A stretch of DNA of 64,000 nucleotides from Sphagnum compactum. Its lineage: Eukaryota > Bryophyta > Sphagnopsida > Sphagnales. Positions 11,441-23,859 of this stretch are shown here, piece after piece. Position 1 is the stretch's first letter. Each line of letters begins with the position of its first letter. The notes under the pieces were generated by a model. The model saw only the letters and a program-made list of their open reading frames with translations, did not search any database and had not been told where the DNA came from. The stretch covers positions 9,695,863 to 9,759,862 of the forward strand of contig OZ234496.1 of the NCBI GenBank assembly GCA_965153455.1. The letters run 5' to 3'. Position numbers and translations under genes: made by a program.

Positions 11441-13090
11441 GATGCCTTTGTTAACATAGTGTTCTAAAACAATGATGCCCTTTGTGGTGGCTTGGGACAT
11501 TCAGGTGCAAGCTTAGAATTTGAGTGTGAAGATTTGTTGAAAACCACATAAAATAGTGAAAAAGATATGGGCCATCTTCTGGAATGGGAACTCGATCGTT
11601 GAACCCCTATTGATTTGGATAGTTGCAAATGCACATTGCATTAGTAATGCATTGAGGAGCGCAAGTTCCTAGTAATGGGTTTGTTGGCTTGACAAATTCT
11701 CAAGATTCTAACGAACTAAATTTTTATAAAAAGGATTTTCTCAACTATTGGAATTATCACTACATTTTGGAAGTGTCGATTACAAACTGACCACCTTGAC
11801 TAAATGATTTTTATGAGGCACCCCAATGATCCAAAGGTTGGGTGTTTTAAGCCTTTTAAACTTGTAGGCACATGCAAGGTAAAATCGGATCTAACAAAAA
11901 GACCTTGATTCAGAATTTGAAAAAGGAGCTCAACAAAAGGAATTCCTAAATCCTTTTGATTGATTTGCCTTTCATTTTTTTTACATGTTTTCTGTTTCTC
12001 ACTATCTCGAGATGGGTTTTGATTTGAATTTTTGGATCTTTTTCTTTTTCTAACTTTAAAGTATATTAAGAAGTTATTTAACTTCGTGGATTATGGCTAC
12101 CATGGTGAATACATTTGATTTCTTCTTTCATCCTTATTATTTTGTTCTTACCATGGCTGGTTTCAAAGGCTTTCTTGCTTGAGTTGTAAGCATTAAGCAC
12201 AAGCACCTTCATTGAAAGAAAACTCATTTAATTGCATTTTTTATTAGAACTTTAAGTTTGGAATGCTTTCATTGAAATATGATGGAAGTGATAAATGAAA
12301 GAATCTACAATCTACAATCCACCCAAAAACAATGCAAACTACATACCATTTGTTAACATATTAATGAGTCATCTACTTTAAAAAATCGGATTTATAACCG
12401 ATTTAATACATGGGGTAAACAAATTTGGGTATGAAGGTGTGAATGATAATTGTTTCAATAATTATTTGATTTTCTCGTTAAAAACAAGCCCCAAAAACAT
12501 GGCCCTCTCCATGCTTAACCCCTAAAACTAGCTAGTTTTCTGAAAAACAAAAATTAAAAAGAACCAAAACTGGCGAATTTTTAAGATTCAAGATTTTCAA
12601 AAAATCAAAATTAGTTGATTCTTTGAGGGGTTTGAAATAGCTAGATACTATAGTTCTTTGATTCTAATGTTTTTTAAATACCCAAAATTAAACATTTTTT
12701 TGATTGTTTTTTGAAATACCCAAAACCAACCAATTCTTCAATGATTCTGATTATTTTAAATGCCTAGAACTAAACATTTTTTGAACAATCAAAAAACCAC
12801 CCAACACTCGAAAATTGTCTTATAAACCATTGGATTGACCCATCATAAAGAAAATCTCCTTAAGGGAAAGAATAAACTTAAAATTGTGAAAGTTAATTTG
12901 GATAATAACCTAGATTTGGGTTGGCATTCTAACAATATCTCCAAATAATCCCCAATTCAACCACATTGATTTCTTTGCCTAAAGACCTCCACCATATGAA
13001 AGTTAAGTGTAACAAACCAATGTTAGGCAAATAAATTTATTACCCTCATATAGCCATGGATACATACCAAGGTAAAAACATAGTCAAGGG
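11441..13090. other. AT-rich intergenic DNA, no gene seen
   Basis: No open frame has recognisable domains. The text is AT-rich with repeated CCAAAA and ACCAACC words near 12700-12800. Nothing else could be supported. Confidence 0.5.
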
Positions 13091-13099
13091 AGCCACCCA

Positions 13100-13545
13100 A
13101 ATGAATGGACACTTCTTAAAACTACATTTTTATATGTTTGAAAAATCACAAGTGAAACATAATAGTTTGCATATCATAATTTTTTTGGAATATTTTAGGT
13201 TAATTGCAAATTTTACATGCTCAAAGCTTGACACAAATCAAAAATGTTTTTGCATGTTCAAAGCACTCAAACCTCAAAGTGGAAAACCCTTGTTTTTTTT
13301 CGAACGTCCCTTTTTTTACCAAATGTACACCATTCTTTTTTAAAATTGAAGAGGATTTTAACATTGATGATTAGAAGGGCAAAAGGACTTGAACTAATGA
13401 AATTTTTTTATAACTTATTTGAGCACATTTGGCTCAAAAATGTTTTAGACCTTGAAAATTATGGATTTTTGAAAATGTGTTTTTTTAAAAAAATTGTTCA
13501 TGTTTATGTGACAAAAGGCATGAATGCATAATATACATGATATAA
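13100..13545 (+). repeat. Fossil ORF of a dispersed repeat, copy A
   Basis: Translated pieces of this stretch align with those of 53900-54330. Examples are FEKSQVKHNSL against LEKSQRKHNNL, KALKPQSGKPLFFFE against KSLKTLRWTVLFFFK, YNLFEHIWLK against YNTFECLWFK, and VYVTKGMNA-stop against FYVVKNMYA-stop. Agreement at the protein level, including the stop position, suggests that a once-coding, probably transposon-derived gene was dispersed and then decayed. The protein family was not recognised. Confidence 0.55.
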
Positions 13546-13818
13546 AATCAATTGTAATCAAAATGTATTTATATAAAAAATGCAGGGTTAAAGGGGGTAC
13601 CTAAAATACAAATTTTTAAGTTATAAACCAACACAAAAACAACAGTGTTATGTGAAATCCTTGCAAATGGACTTTTACCGTGGCGTCCTTGATTCCTTTG
13701 ATCATGTTTTCACCCACCAATATAAATATATAACCTATTTAGTTGCTAACAGTATGTATCTTACTAACCTTCCTCAGGGTCTTACCCACTATATTCTACC
13801 ATATCCTATATAGGCCCT
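13546..13818. other. Unassigned AT-rich spacer
   Basis: This short spacer lies between the fossil ORF and the CCTAGG-rich element. I found no CACTA left terminus here, so the neighbouring element is truncated or diverged on its left side. Confidence 0.5.
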
Positions 13819-13959
13819 CCCATGGTTTAGTCAAATTGGCCATAATGAATGGATAGGGTTTAATCAAATTGAACATCCTAATTTGACCCTTAGTCAAATT
13901 AACCATTATGATTTGACAATTAATCAAATGAACCAAATTCATTTGATGATCTAGCCTAA

Positions 13960-15125
13960 TTGTTAAGCCTAGGCTACCTACTTAACCTAACATAACTAAT
14001 AGGTTAAGCTAGGCCTAAACTACCCCTCTAGCCTAGCATAACTAATAGGTTAATAGGCTATTTGTTAAATAATAACCTAAATAGTAGCCTAGCTAGGTAG
14101 CCTAAACCTATTTAGTAGGTGACCTAAGACGTAGCCTAGGACTACTAAATAACCTATAACTAGGTAAAGTAAGCCTTCTAAATAGGTATCCTAGGTGACT
14201 TACGTTTATTAGGTACACTTATTAACCATGTATGTAGCTTATTAACCTAGGACCACTATAGGTATGTAGCCCAGGCCTACTAAGTAAATAACATAAGCCA
14301 CCTAGGCCTACTAGGTATAAGGTAGCTTAGCCTAGGCTATCAAAGTCTACTTAATAGTTATGTACATAGCATAGGCACTTAAGCCTACAAGATAAGTAGC
14401 TTAACATAAGCCACTTAAACCTACTAGGTACGTATGTAGCCTAGCTTAGGCCACCTGGGCCTACATGGTAGGTAGCTTAACCTAGGCCTATTAAGTAGGT
14501 TTGTATCTTAACCTAGGCTACTTAGGCCTATTAAATAGGTACGTAGCTTAATATAAACTACCTAGGTAGGTACATAGTTTAGGTAGTTTAGGTTAGGTTA
14601 ACCTAGGCCTACTAGGTAAGTACGTAGCTTAATTTAGGCTACCTATGTAGGTACATAAGTTAGGTAGCCTAGGTTAGGCTAACCTAGGCCTATTACGTAA
14701 GTACATAACCTAACCTAGGCTACCTAGGTAGGTACATAGCTTAAGCAGTTTACGTTAGCCTAATCTAAGCCGTTTAAGTAGGTACGTGGCCTAACCTAGG
14801 CTACCTAGGCCACTTAGGCCTACTAGGTAGGCATGTATCTAACCTAAGCTAGGCCACCTAGGTTACCAAGTAAGTAACCTAACTTAGTATTTAGTAGGTA
14901 GTTTAACCCTAGACCTATTTAATAGGTTAGGCTACCTACCTACTATGCCTAAGTTAAATATATTAATTATAGGTTAGTATGTACCTACATAACCTACTAA
15001 ATAGCATAGGCATAGGTAGGTATAAACATAAATTTAATAGGTATTTATAAGGTCTAATAGACTATAACCTACATGTTACCTAAGTACATACATTTATTAA
15101 TAGGGTGCCTCCTACCTACCTAGGT
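13960..15125. repeat. CCTAGG/TAGGTAGG-rich satellite-like body of copy 1
   Basis: About 1.2 kb is almost entirely built of CCTAGG, AGCCTA, TAGGTAGGTA and GTACATAG words, with near-repeats of roughly 60-100 bases such as the CTAACCTAGGCTACCTAGG type. CCTAGG is itself palindromic, so either strand can fold extensively. It is related to the body of copy 2 at 19260-20460. Noncoding. Confidence 0.8.
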
Positions 15126-15275
15126 TAACTTACCTATAACCTAGCTATTTATGTAAGTATTGTAAAAAAGTTCAACTTCATTTAGTGTAATATATTGAAA
15201 AAAATTCATGAAAATTGATTACAATATGTTAGTCCAAAATCATGTTTATTACAATATGTTGCTCAAAAAAAAAAT

Positions 15276-15342
15276 GGGGTGGTGGTGCAATGGTCAAATA
15301 TTTAACTCTTCAATGTGGAAATGAGGAGTTCAAGTCCACACA
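15276..15342 (+). repeat. tRNA-like (SINE-head-like) segment, copy 1
   Basis: GGTGGTGCAATGGTCAAA resembles a Pol III A box, and GAGTTCAAGTCC about 40 bases later resembles a B box (GGTTCGANTCC). A similar segment occurs at the same relative place in copy 2 (20611-20675). The arms do not pair well enough for a functional tRNA. It is best read as a tRNA-derived SINE head or relic carried by the element. Confidence 0.4.
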
Positions 15343-15886
15343 TTTGCAACCTAGGCTACCTTGGCTACTTAAGTGACCTAATTAGGTGGCCTAGGTTGCA
15401 AAGCCTACTAAACCACCTAATTTAAACTACTTGGCTTAGCCTAAAGGGCTTGACCTAACCTAAGCGGCTTGGTCTAGGCTAGGTGGCTAGGCTAGGTGGC
15501 CTAACCTAAACCTAGGATATGAGGTTGGTAGGTAAATAAATAAATTATTTTTTGCATTAATTATTAGGTTTATTAATTAGGTAGGTAGGTAGGGTAATTA
15601 ATTAGTTAAATAATATTTTGATATTAATTTTTAAAAATAATTTAAATAATATACATTTCTGCTTGTTACCCAAATTATATTATTGTCACGATGGTTCAGT
15701 AAAACAAACCTAGTAAAAAAACCCGGACAAAAAGAACAACCAAAAAGACCCAGTCAAAATGGTTGGGTCCAAATCAACTTGTCCAAAATGGCATTTTGGT
15801 CAAGTTGGACATGGGGGCAAAAAAACCATATGGGGGGTTTTTTTGACCAAAATTTCCAATCAAAAAAGTTGGGATTTCTTGTAGTG

Positions 15887-18217
15887 TGGATACTATGTAA
15901 ATGTCATTTTGAGTCTTGTAAACTAACTATATCAAATGTTTAAACTACATTTTTTTTTTAAAAACGAATAAAAAAGAATGCATAAAAATATTCATACACA
16001 ATTATGTATGAATGTGAAAACTCACCACTGCCACACGAAATATTTTAAATTGGACTATTCAATTTTTCTCATTTAAATTTGTTTGAAGTAAATGTTATTT
16101 GCAAAAAGTAGCCTCACAAAAGTCCTTGAGTCCTTTTTCCTTTTTTTGGAACCCCAACCATGAATAAGCCCCCTTAGGCAACCCCTCTTTAAATAAATAA
16201 TGTTCCATTTGCAATCCTTTCCACTACCAGTTGGAATTGGTGAATAAAGGTTAACGCCCATGCTTCACGTGTTCTTTCACACTACTAAAATTTATGCAAG
16301 ATGGTTGTAACACAAAAATAGTGTCAATAATTTCAACTTTGGATGAAGAGGGATGGAAAATGAAAAGCCTAATGTCTGCTAGATGATAGGCAAAAGGCGA
16401 TAAGTTTTAGGATGGTTGGGAATCATGAAGAGTTGTCGCACTAAAATTTGAAATCCTAAGAAAAGAATAGGTCCCACTTTTCAAGTATATGGTCTTGGTC
16501 AAAGTTTGTCAAATGTTGATCAACTTTCTTCTTTTCTTGGTTGTGTATTTCATAAGTGTCCTTTATAGTTCTCTCATTCCCAACAGTTTGGGTTAACTCC
16601 AACTTAGATGCCACCCATACCCTTTAGATGTTTTGCAAGTTGGGTCACATTACCAAGCCCTTAAAATCTTACCAACTTTAAACATAAGAACCTTGTGTTT
16701 AGTGACCAAGGTTTGTGCATGCTCTTCATAGTTGGGCATGAATTTTTGTGCATGGTTTAAAAAATCTCACACATTTGTGAACAATCAACCACATTATACC
16801 CCTAACCACTTATTTAAATTGTGTACATCTTCAATTGTTGAAGTTTTACATTCCAACATTCAAGTACTATGTTTTCAATCAATGTTTTCCATATAGACTC
16901 TTTGTTGTCTTTGAAATTGAATTTAACTTTTTCCATCTCCCATTAAAAGAACTGCCTATTATTGTGATTCCACAAGCGCAAAATGCTTCTGGGGTTGTTC
17001 TTGTGCAATCCTTCAACAAGAAAAATGAATATTTTCCAAAGTGGTTAATCCTTTTAATCCTTTTAAACCATTAGATGCTTACTTTTTTAGTAAAATTTTG
17101 CTAATGATGGTGGGGAGAATTTAACCTTTTAAGCTTTCATGATTATGCCCCATACTTTTGAGGCACTAGCTAAGGTGTGGCCATGGACAAAAGTTCACCT
17201 AATGTTTAACACCCATCTCTTGTGCCTTAAAAGCATGTTGTTTTCCACCTTATATTGAAGCAACATCTTCAAATTGAACTCTTTGGGTTTTAGTGCCTAT
17301 CGCCCATTTGCATAGCAAGGTGGCCATAGCTTCATTTAAGGATGTGAAGCCTAAACCCCCCCCCCCCCCCCCCCCCCCGCCGCCACTTTCCTTGCACACA
17401 CATGTTCCCATTGAACTTTGGCTCTTGTGGTAAGTTCATTACCTCCCCATAAAAAAATTCACAATGGAACTTCACATTTTCTAATAGCCTTTTCCAATCC
17501 TCCACAAACATTTGTAAAAAACTACAAAAGTGAAGTTAGCACATAGTTGACAATAAGAGCTATACTAATGAAGGGCATGTGGACTAATGACCAATAGCTA
17601 AAGTTCTTTCTTAGTTGCTAAATTAGAAACTCATCCACTGAACTTTAGTTTTTATGTCTACTCCAAAGGGGGTGCCTAATAAGGTTTTCTTTGTAACAAG
17701 TTTTCAATATTTGGCAACAAAAAAGAGGGGTTGTAATATTATCCAAACAATTTTTTTGGAAAATAAAAAGGGGGGGGGCCAAAATTGTCACATTTCGGGA
17801 AAAAAAAAAGAATGGAACTTGATAGATTCAAAGCATAAGTTCTTCTAGGTCTCCATTATAGAATGGAGTTTAACGAAAATCCTATTTTTGTCTTTGACCT
17901 TTAGCCAAATAAATGGCTAAGTCCTCTTGTGGATGATTGTTGGTCCACCTACCTCAAAAAATTGAATAAAAATCCTTAGTGCCTAGGGCCGTAATGAACC
18001 AAAACTCACCAATAAACCATGAAAGATGGATGGTAAGTGGTTAAGGAGCACTAAAAATTGCAATGTATGTTTCATAACAACTAGATATGCAACTATTCTA
18101 GTTACACATAAAACTTATCAAATCACATGTGTAGTAGTGGCATGTGCAATTGCAATAGTCATTTTTGCAATTAGTTTAATCACATGTTTAATCACTACCA
18201 ACTTAGGGTGACTTTAG
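15887..18217. other. Unassigned intergenic DNA
   Basis: No gene is supportable. Short frames (for example 16835-17074) lack domains and good context. CACACTACTAAAATTTATGCAA near 16278 loosely resembles a CACTA terminus but has no partner. A long C run is listed separately. Confidence 0.45.
17356..17378 (+). repeat. Poly-C run of 23
   Basis: Twenty-three consecutive C bases are followed by GCCGCC, in otherwise AT-rich DNA. The complementary strand is a G tract. The exact length should be treated with caution because long homopolymers are error-prone in sequencing. Confidence 0.85.
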
Positions 18218-18396
18218 ACGAGGGTCCAAGGTCCAAGGACCAATGAATTCAAGCAAATTTATTGGTTGAAAGCTTTAAATTGGTCCCAAGGCCTTTAAAC
18301 GAAGGTCCAAGGTCCAGTGACCAATGAATTCAAGCAATCTTATTGGTTGAAAGCTTAAAATTGGTCTCAAGGCTTTTAAACGAAAATCCAAGACCA
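18218..18396 (+). repeat. 81-bp tandem repeat, 2.2 copies
   Basis: Units start ACGAGGGTCCAAGGTCC at 18218, ACGAAGGTCCAAGGTCC at 18299 and ACGAAAATCCAAG at 18380, a constant period of 81. Each unit contains GACCAATGAATTCAAGCAA and TTATTGGTTGAAAGCTT. Noncoding. Confidence 0.85.
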
Positions 18397-18929
18397 AAAA
18401 GTTACAAATTGAAGTTAAACCTACATGGCACCTGTTTTGGAAGGAAAGTCAATTGGTTCAAACCAAAAAAATAATGTTAAAAAAGGAGCACTTGATTGGG
18501 AGATAAGGCTAGGGACCAAGGTACAGTCCAACTCAAAGATTCAATTTGCTTCAAATCAATCCAAATTGATTCTTAGGAAATTTGACCTTCGACCCTTGTC
18601 TAAAATGGGTTTTAATATGTGACTTTCATAATTACACATATAACTACAACTAAATCAATAAGATGCATTGTCAACATCTAGATGGCAAGATCGTAAGATC
18701 ACTTTTACAATAATCAAAAATAAAATTTCATCAAATTATACATCTCACATGTCACCACCATGGACATATAAAAATTAATTAAAAATGTTCTTCTTCTTAT
18801 GTCATGATCTCGGCAATATCTACATTTTTTATTATTTTAAATGTTAAATTGAAATTTTGCCACATACTAAAATCCTAATAATACTTAGATTAATGTAAAA
18901 TGTCTTGTGACAAATTTAGGAAATGTCAC
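18397..18929. other. AT-rich spacer, no gene
   Basis: A 65-codon open frame at 18425-18622 has no recognisable features. Nothing else was seen before the transposon terminus at 18930. Confidence 0.5.
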
Positions 18930-19259
18930 CACTACAAGAAAACGTGGCTTTTCAAAAGGCCAACTTGACCGAAGTGTTCACATTGACCCAAGGGTATGTC
19001 CATTTTGACTAAAGGTTTGGGGCATGAAAAACACATGTTACATTTGAACAATACATTTGATTAAAGTGACCTTTTTGACCAAGTGTCAAATCAAAGATTT
19101 GATCAAACTGGACAAATGTCCATCAAAATAGCCATGGCCTAATCAAATTGGCCATATTGAATAAATAAGGTTTAGTCAAATTGATCATCCTTATTTGACC
19201 TTTAATCAAATTGGCCATTATGACTTAACACTTAATCAAATGAACCATACTCATTTGAT

Positions 19260-20460
19260 GACTTAGCCTACTTGTTAAGCCTAGGCTACCTACTTAATCA
19301 AGAATAACTAGTAGGTTAAGCTAAGCCTAGACTACTTCTTTAGCTTAGCATAATTAGTAGGCTAGTAGGCTATTTATTAAGTAATAACATAATTAGTAGC
19401 CTAGCTAGGTAGTCTAACCTAAACCTATTTAGTAGGTTACCTAAGATGTAGCCTAGGACTACTAAATAGCCTATAATTAAATAGTGTAAGCCTTCTAGGT
19501 ATGTATCCTAGGTGACCTAGGCTTACTAAGTAGACCTATTAGCCATGTAGGTAGCCTACTAACTTAGGCCTATTAAGTAAATAACATAGGCCACCTAGGC
19601 CCAATAGGTAGGTAGCTTATCCTACTAGTTAGGTAAATAGCTTAAACCACTTAAGCCTATTAAGTATAAGGTAACTTAACCTAGGCCACTCAAGCTTACT
19701 AAGTACGTATGTAGCCTAGCTTAGGCCACCTAGGCCTACATGGTAAGTAGCCTAATTTAGGCCAACTATGTAGGTATGTAGCCTAACCTAAATAGCCTAG
19801 GTTAACTTAACCTAAACCTTTTAGGTAAGTACATAGCCTAACCTAAGCTACTTAGGTTGGTACATAACTTAGGTAGCTTAGGTTAGGTTAACCTAGGCCT
19901 ATTAGGTAGGTACGTAGCCTAACCTAGGTTACTTAGGTAGGTACATAGTTTAGGTAGCCTAGGTTAGGTTAACCTAGGCCTACTAAGTAGGTATGTAACC
20001 TAACATAAATTACCTAGGTAGGTACATAGCTTAGATAGTCTAAGTTAGCCTAACTTAAACCTACTAAGTAGATACATAACTTAACATAGGCCTACTGGGT
20101 AAGTACATAGCCTGACTTAAGCTACCTAAATAGGTACCTAAATAGGTACATAACTTAACATAGGCCACCTAGGCCACTTAGACCTACTAGGTAGGCATGT
20201 AATTAACCTAGGCTAGGCCACCTAAGCTACTAGGTAGGTAGCTTAACCCTAAACCTACTTAATAGGTTAGGCTACCTACTTAGTATGCCTAGGCTAGATC
20301 TACTAATTAAAGGCTAATAAGTACTTACATAACCTACTAAATAGCATAGGCGTAAGTAGGTATAAAGATAAACTTAATAGGTACCTATAAGGCTTAATAG
20401 ACTATAACCTACATGTTATTTAAATACATGCATTTATTAATAAATGCCTCCTACCTATCT
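19260..20460. repeat. CCTAGG/TAGGTAGG-rich body of copy 2
   Basis: This is the counterpart of 13960-15125, with the same order of motifs and many substitutions. Matches such as AGCCTAGGTTAACCTAGGCC recur several times inside it. Noncoding. Confidence 0.8.
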
Positions 20461-20610
20461 ATAACCTACCTATTTATGTAAGTAGTGTAAAAAAGTTCAA
20501 GTTCATTTAGTGCAATATGTTGAAAAAAATTCATGAAAGTTGATTATAATATGTTAGTCCAAAATCATGTTTATTACAATATGTTGCCCAAAAAAAAATC
20601 ACCTTATGGG

Positions 20611-20675
20611 GTGGTGGTGTAATGGTTAAAGACTTTACTTTTTAATGTGGAGGTGAGGAATTCTAATGTCCACAC
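20611..20675 (+). repeat. tRNA-like (SINE-head-like) segment, copy 2
   Basis: GGTGGTGTAATGGTTAAAGA resembles an A box; GAGGAATTCTAATGTCC is a damaged B box. It matches 15276-15342 in copy 1 and lies in the same place in the element. Confidence 0.35.
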
Positions 20676-21220
20676 TTGCAACCTAGGCTACCTTGGCTAC
20701 TTAGGTGACCTAATTAGGTAGCCTAGGTTGCAAAGCCTATTAAACCACCTAACCTAGGCTACTTGGCCTAACCTAAGGGGCTTGATCGAGCCTAACTGGT
20801 TTAATCTAGCCTAGGTGGATAAGCTAGGTGGCCTAGACTAGGCTTAGGACATAGGGTTGGTAGACAAATAAATAAATATATAATTTTTGGCATTAATTAT
20901 CAGGTTTATTAATTAGGTAGGTAGGTTAGGGTAGGGTAAAATAGGGTAGGTAGGGTAATTAATTAATTAATTAGTATTTTCATATTAATTTTAAATAATA
21001 TATATTTATGGTTGCTACCCAAATCATATTATTGTCATGGTGGTTCAAAAAAAAACCCCAATCAAAAAGACCAACCAAAAAGACCCAGTCAAAATGGTCG
21101 GGTCCAAATCCACTTGTCTAAAATGGCAGTTTGGTCAAGTTGGACATGGGGCAAAAAAACCATATGGGGAGTTTTTTTTAACAAAATTCCCAGTCAAAAA
21201 AGCTGAGATTTCTTGTAGTG

Positions 21221-23859
21221 CATGTGTCACAATCTAGCCATATTTGCATTCATTTTTTTAAAAAAATTAGCATTGAAAAAAATGCCAGGTGTTTCAATCT
21301 TGGCCATAATGGTGACAATTATAATTTCATCGTTCATTTACAACTTGCCTCATGTCAACACTTGATGAAATCATTTGGGATTTCATTTCTATCCAGTGGC
21401 TAAAATATGGCCATGTGTTTACATCATGAATGCCCATGACCAGACATTTCACATTATCTTTTTGTTCACATCCTAGTCACACAAATAGTCACAAGCTTAG
21501 ATGCAAAAGATAGTCGCAAATCTAGATGCCATCCCAATCCACATGACAACTATGGATGTAGAGAATGGATAAATATTTTTTGAAAGTTGCAACAAGATGC
21601 AATTGCATGTGCAACTAGGTGACATGGCATTGTCACATCATGTCATTTACAACTAATGTCTTTTGCAACTTGTCAAAAGTGATTACAAAATTTGCACTAG
21701 TAAATGTCATGTGCAACTAAAAATCTAATCACAAGTCTAGTTGTAAATCAAAATTTTCGGCATAATGTATTTCAATCCATCCAAATTCAAACCAATGACC
21801 TCATGAAGCAAGATCAACGTACGATCCAACCATATGTGATAAAAGTGGGCCAAAAACTTAGTTTATCATGTTTGTTTCAAGTTCCTTTAAAAATCCAAAT
21901 TTGACAAAAATAAAGTCTCCATAAATAAAGTTTACAATGCATTAGCATGCCTTGCCTTTGATTCAATCTTCCTCTTACAACATATTTCCCACCTAGAGTA
22001 GGCTAAACACATCCATCATTGAACATTCTATTGATTGTTTGTTCTTTCATAGTGATTTTCATTGCTATGGTGTGCTTAGTGAAGGTTTACAATATTTTTT
22101 AAAATTTTAGGTGCAAAGAAGAAGAAGCACAAAGAGGACGAGCCATCCCAAATCACAAAAAATGTTTGGGAAGAAAGATATTAGACTTTTTAATTTCAAA
22201 CCTCATATCTTTTCCATTTCTTGTTCATTTTGAACAATCTAAAAAACTATGGGTGTGCCAACTAAAAACTTTACAAAACCTCTTTCAACTTGAGGCAATG
22301 GAACAATTTCCAGGGATTCTAATCTCCACATCACAAATTGTTTTATTGCACCCATCATTGAATACTAATCCACCTTACTTCAAGACCTCCTACCTTCCTC
22401 ATTTTTGTCTTTTTGAGTGGTCTTCATGGATATTGATGTGCCAAATGGTCGTCTGAAATACCTTTTTGAACTCAAGTGGCAACAAAGGAATATCGATGGA
22501 TTTTTTAAGCTTTTTGGTACGCTAAGTGTTCAATCACCAACCTATCTACCCTGCTAATAACTAAATCTCAATGTGTTTTTTTTCAAATCTTTGATATAGC
22601 ATCATTAATGGACATTCCAAGAAGGATTTAATAATAACTAGCAACAGAATATTCCCATTTTACTTTTTGAGGTTGCCAATATGCAAAACTTCACCACAAA
22701 AACAAACGCTGTAACTGATACATTTGCATCTTATTGATTTCATATGGTGGCTTTGGTCCACAATGGATGTTGAACATGGTCATTGAGTTTGTGTATGAGT
22801 CCTGCCATGAGATTGAATTTCCAGTCACTTACATTTTGAGCTGCTTGAAATTCTGGAGTGTGTTCGTGTTTCTAGTTTCTACCAGAGACATGCCGCATGT
22901 ATTATAAGTTTAAAGTTCCTTATGCACATGAGAAGTTTGTTGGTGATGTCACAAATATATTGTCATACATGTATAAATCTGCAGGATGCATGTCTAAGAT
23001 TGACCTCACTCAGTGTTCTCAAAAGGGTGCTATTGTTTGAAGTGGAACATGTCAAGCTGGATATGAACTTCACAAACCTTTCACTTGTGCTCCTAGGTTT
23101 TACATGCACCTCCCAGCTGGGTGATAAGACTTATTCTTACATTTTTTTGTTAAACTTCTTTCAACGAGTGTTTCTGGAACATTCATAAGCACTTCCACTG
23201 AGCTGGCATAGGGTGGTCGTTGATTATTTTTTCAAATGACATTCTATCCCCACTTCCTCCCAAAGAAAAAGAAAAGAGAAACAACTCCAAACCTGATCCT
23301 GATATGGTTCAACAGTTTCCATATGTTTTGCTATACTATTGTTCAAATTTGATTGCTTTCTTCTTGCCTTCATGAATGATCAGTGGCATAATTGGACTTA
23401 TGTCAATGTTAAAAATAAGTATTGTGGAGGTAAGCCTTCAAAACCAGAGTCTTAAAATGTGCTCCAATAAATTACATTAATACCACACAAAATAGAAGCA
23501 GTTAATTACATAAAAGGAAAAGAAAATTTCAGAGATATGTATTTACATCATTGCTGGGTTTTATTTGTCAATGATGAACCCAAATGGCTTAATAGATATT
23601 TGGGTTTGCAGATTTCACTGTTGTGTCTCTTCTACAAGTACAGTAACCCAAAGAACTCCTTGATCAGAATAACTATAATCTACTTGTCACTCAAAAGCCC
23701 CTTGATAAGCCATATAAATTCAAGTGCTTGCATATCTGTGAGATTGCGTAGAAACTCCACCATCACACTTTGAAGACTACTATTGTACCAGTTCCAAAAA
23801 AACATGACAAGTAATGCTCGCATATATGGTTCATTCAGACATAACTTAAATCCACATGT
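21221..23859. other. Intergenic DNA left of the gene island
   Basis: GTTGCAACTA-type words recur at 21480-21760. Base composition becomes less AT-rich from about 22.7 kb. The short plus-strand frames (22166-22456, 22922-23188, 23537-23773) show no recognisable domains or convincing splice context. The last part (about 23500-23859) would hold the 3' untranslated region of the fucosidase gene. Confidence 0.5.

Larger units (their letters stand above)
13819..15886. mobile_element. CACTA-type element with CCTAGG-rich body, copy 1 (left end lost)
   Basis: The right end, GATTTCTTGTAGTG ending at 15886, is the classical CACTACAAGAAA terminus in reverse complement. The whole stretch parallels copy 2 (18930-21220). 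Both have TCAAATTGGCCAT text on the left, then about 1.2 kb of CCTAGG/GTAGGTA motifs, then a shared ATTACAATATGTTG segment, then a tRNA-like box, then the subterminal block with ACCAAAAAGACCCAGTCAAAATGG. The left terminus seen in copy 2 is missing here. No transposase is encoded, so it is non-autonomous. Confidence 0.7.
18930..21220. mobile_element. CACTA-type element with CCTAGG-rich body, copy 2 (both ends present)
   Basis: The left end reads CACTACAAGAAAACGTGGC. The right end in reverse complement reads CACTACAAGAAATCTCAGC. The shared CACTACAAGAAA is the standard plant CACTA terminus. The flanking triplets are CAC (18927-18929) and CAT (21221-21223), so the target duplication matches at only two of three positions. 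The element is 2,291 bp with no transposase frame. Blocks inside it are, in order, TCAAA/GACC subterminal repeats, a CCTAGG-rich body, a tRNA-like segment and a block of CAAAAAGACCCAGTCAAAATGG text shared with copy 1. Short frames at 21012-21237 are part of that noncoding block. Confidence 0.8.

Noticed and set aside
15683-15943. Open frame with a similar counterpart at 21012-21237
   Set aside because: The similarity arises because both lie in the subterminal block of the same transposon family; frames differ between copies and no transposase motif is present.
22922-23188. Plus-strand frame of 88 codons
   Set aside because: The hydrophobic text has no signal-peptide layout, splice partner or recognised domain.
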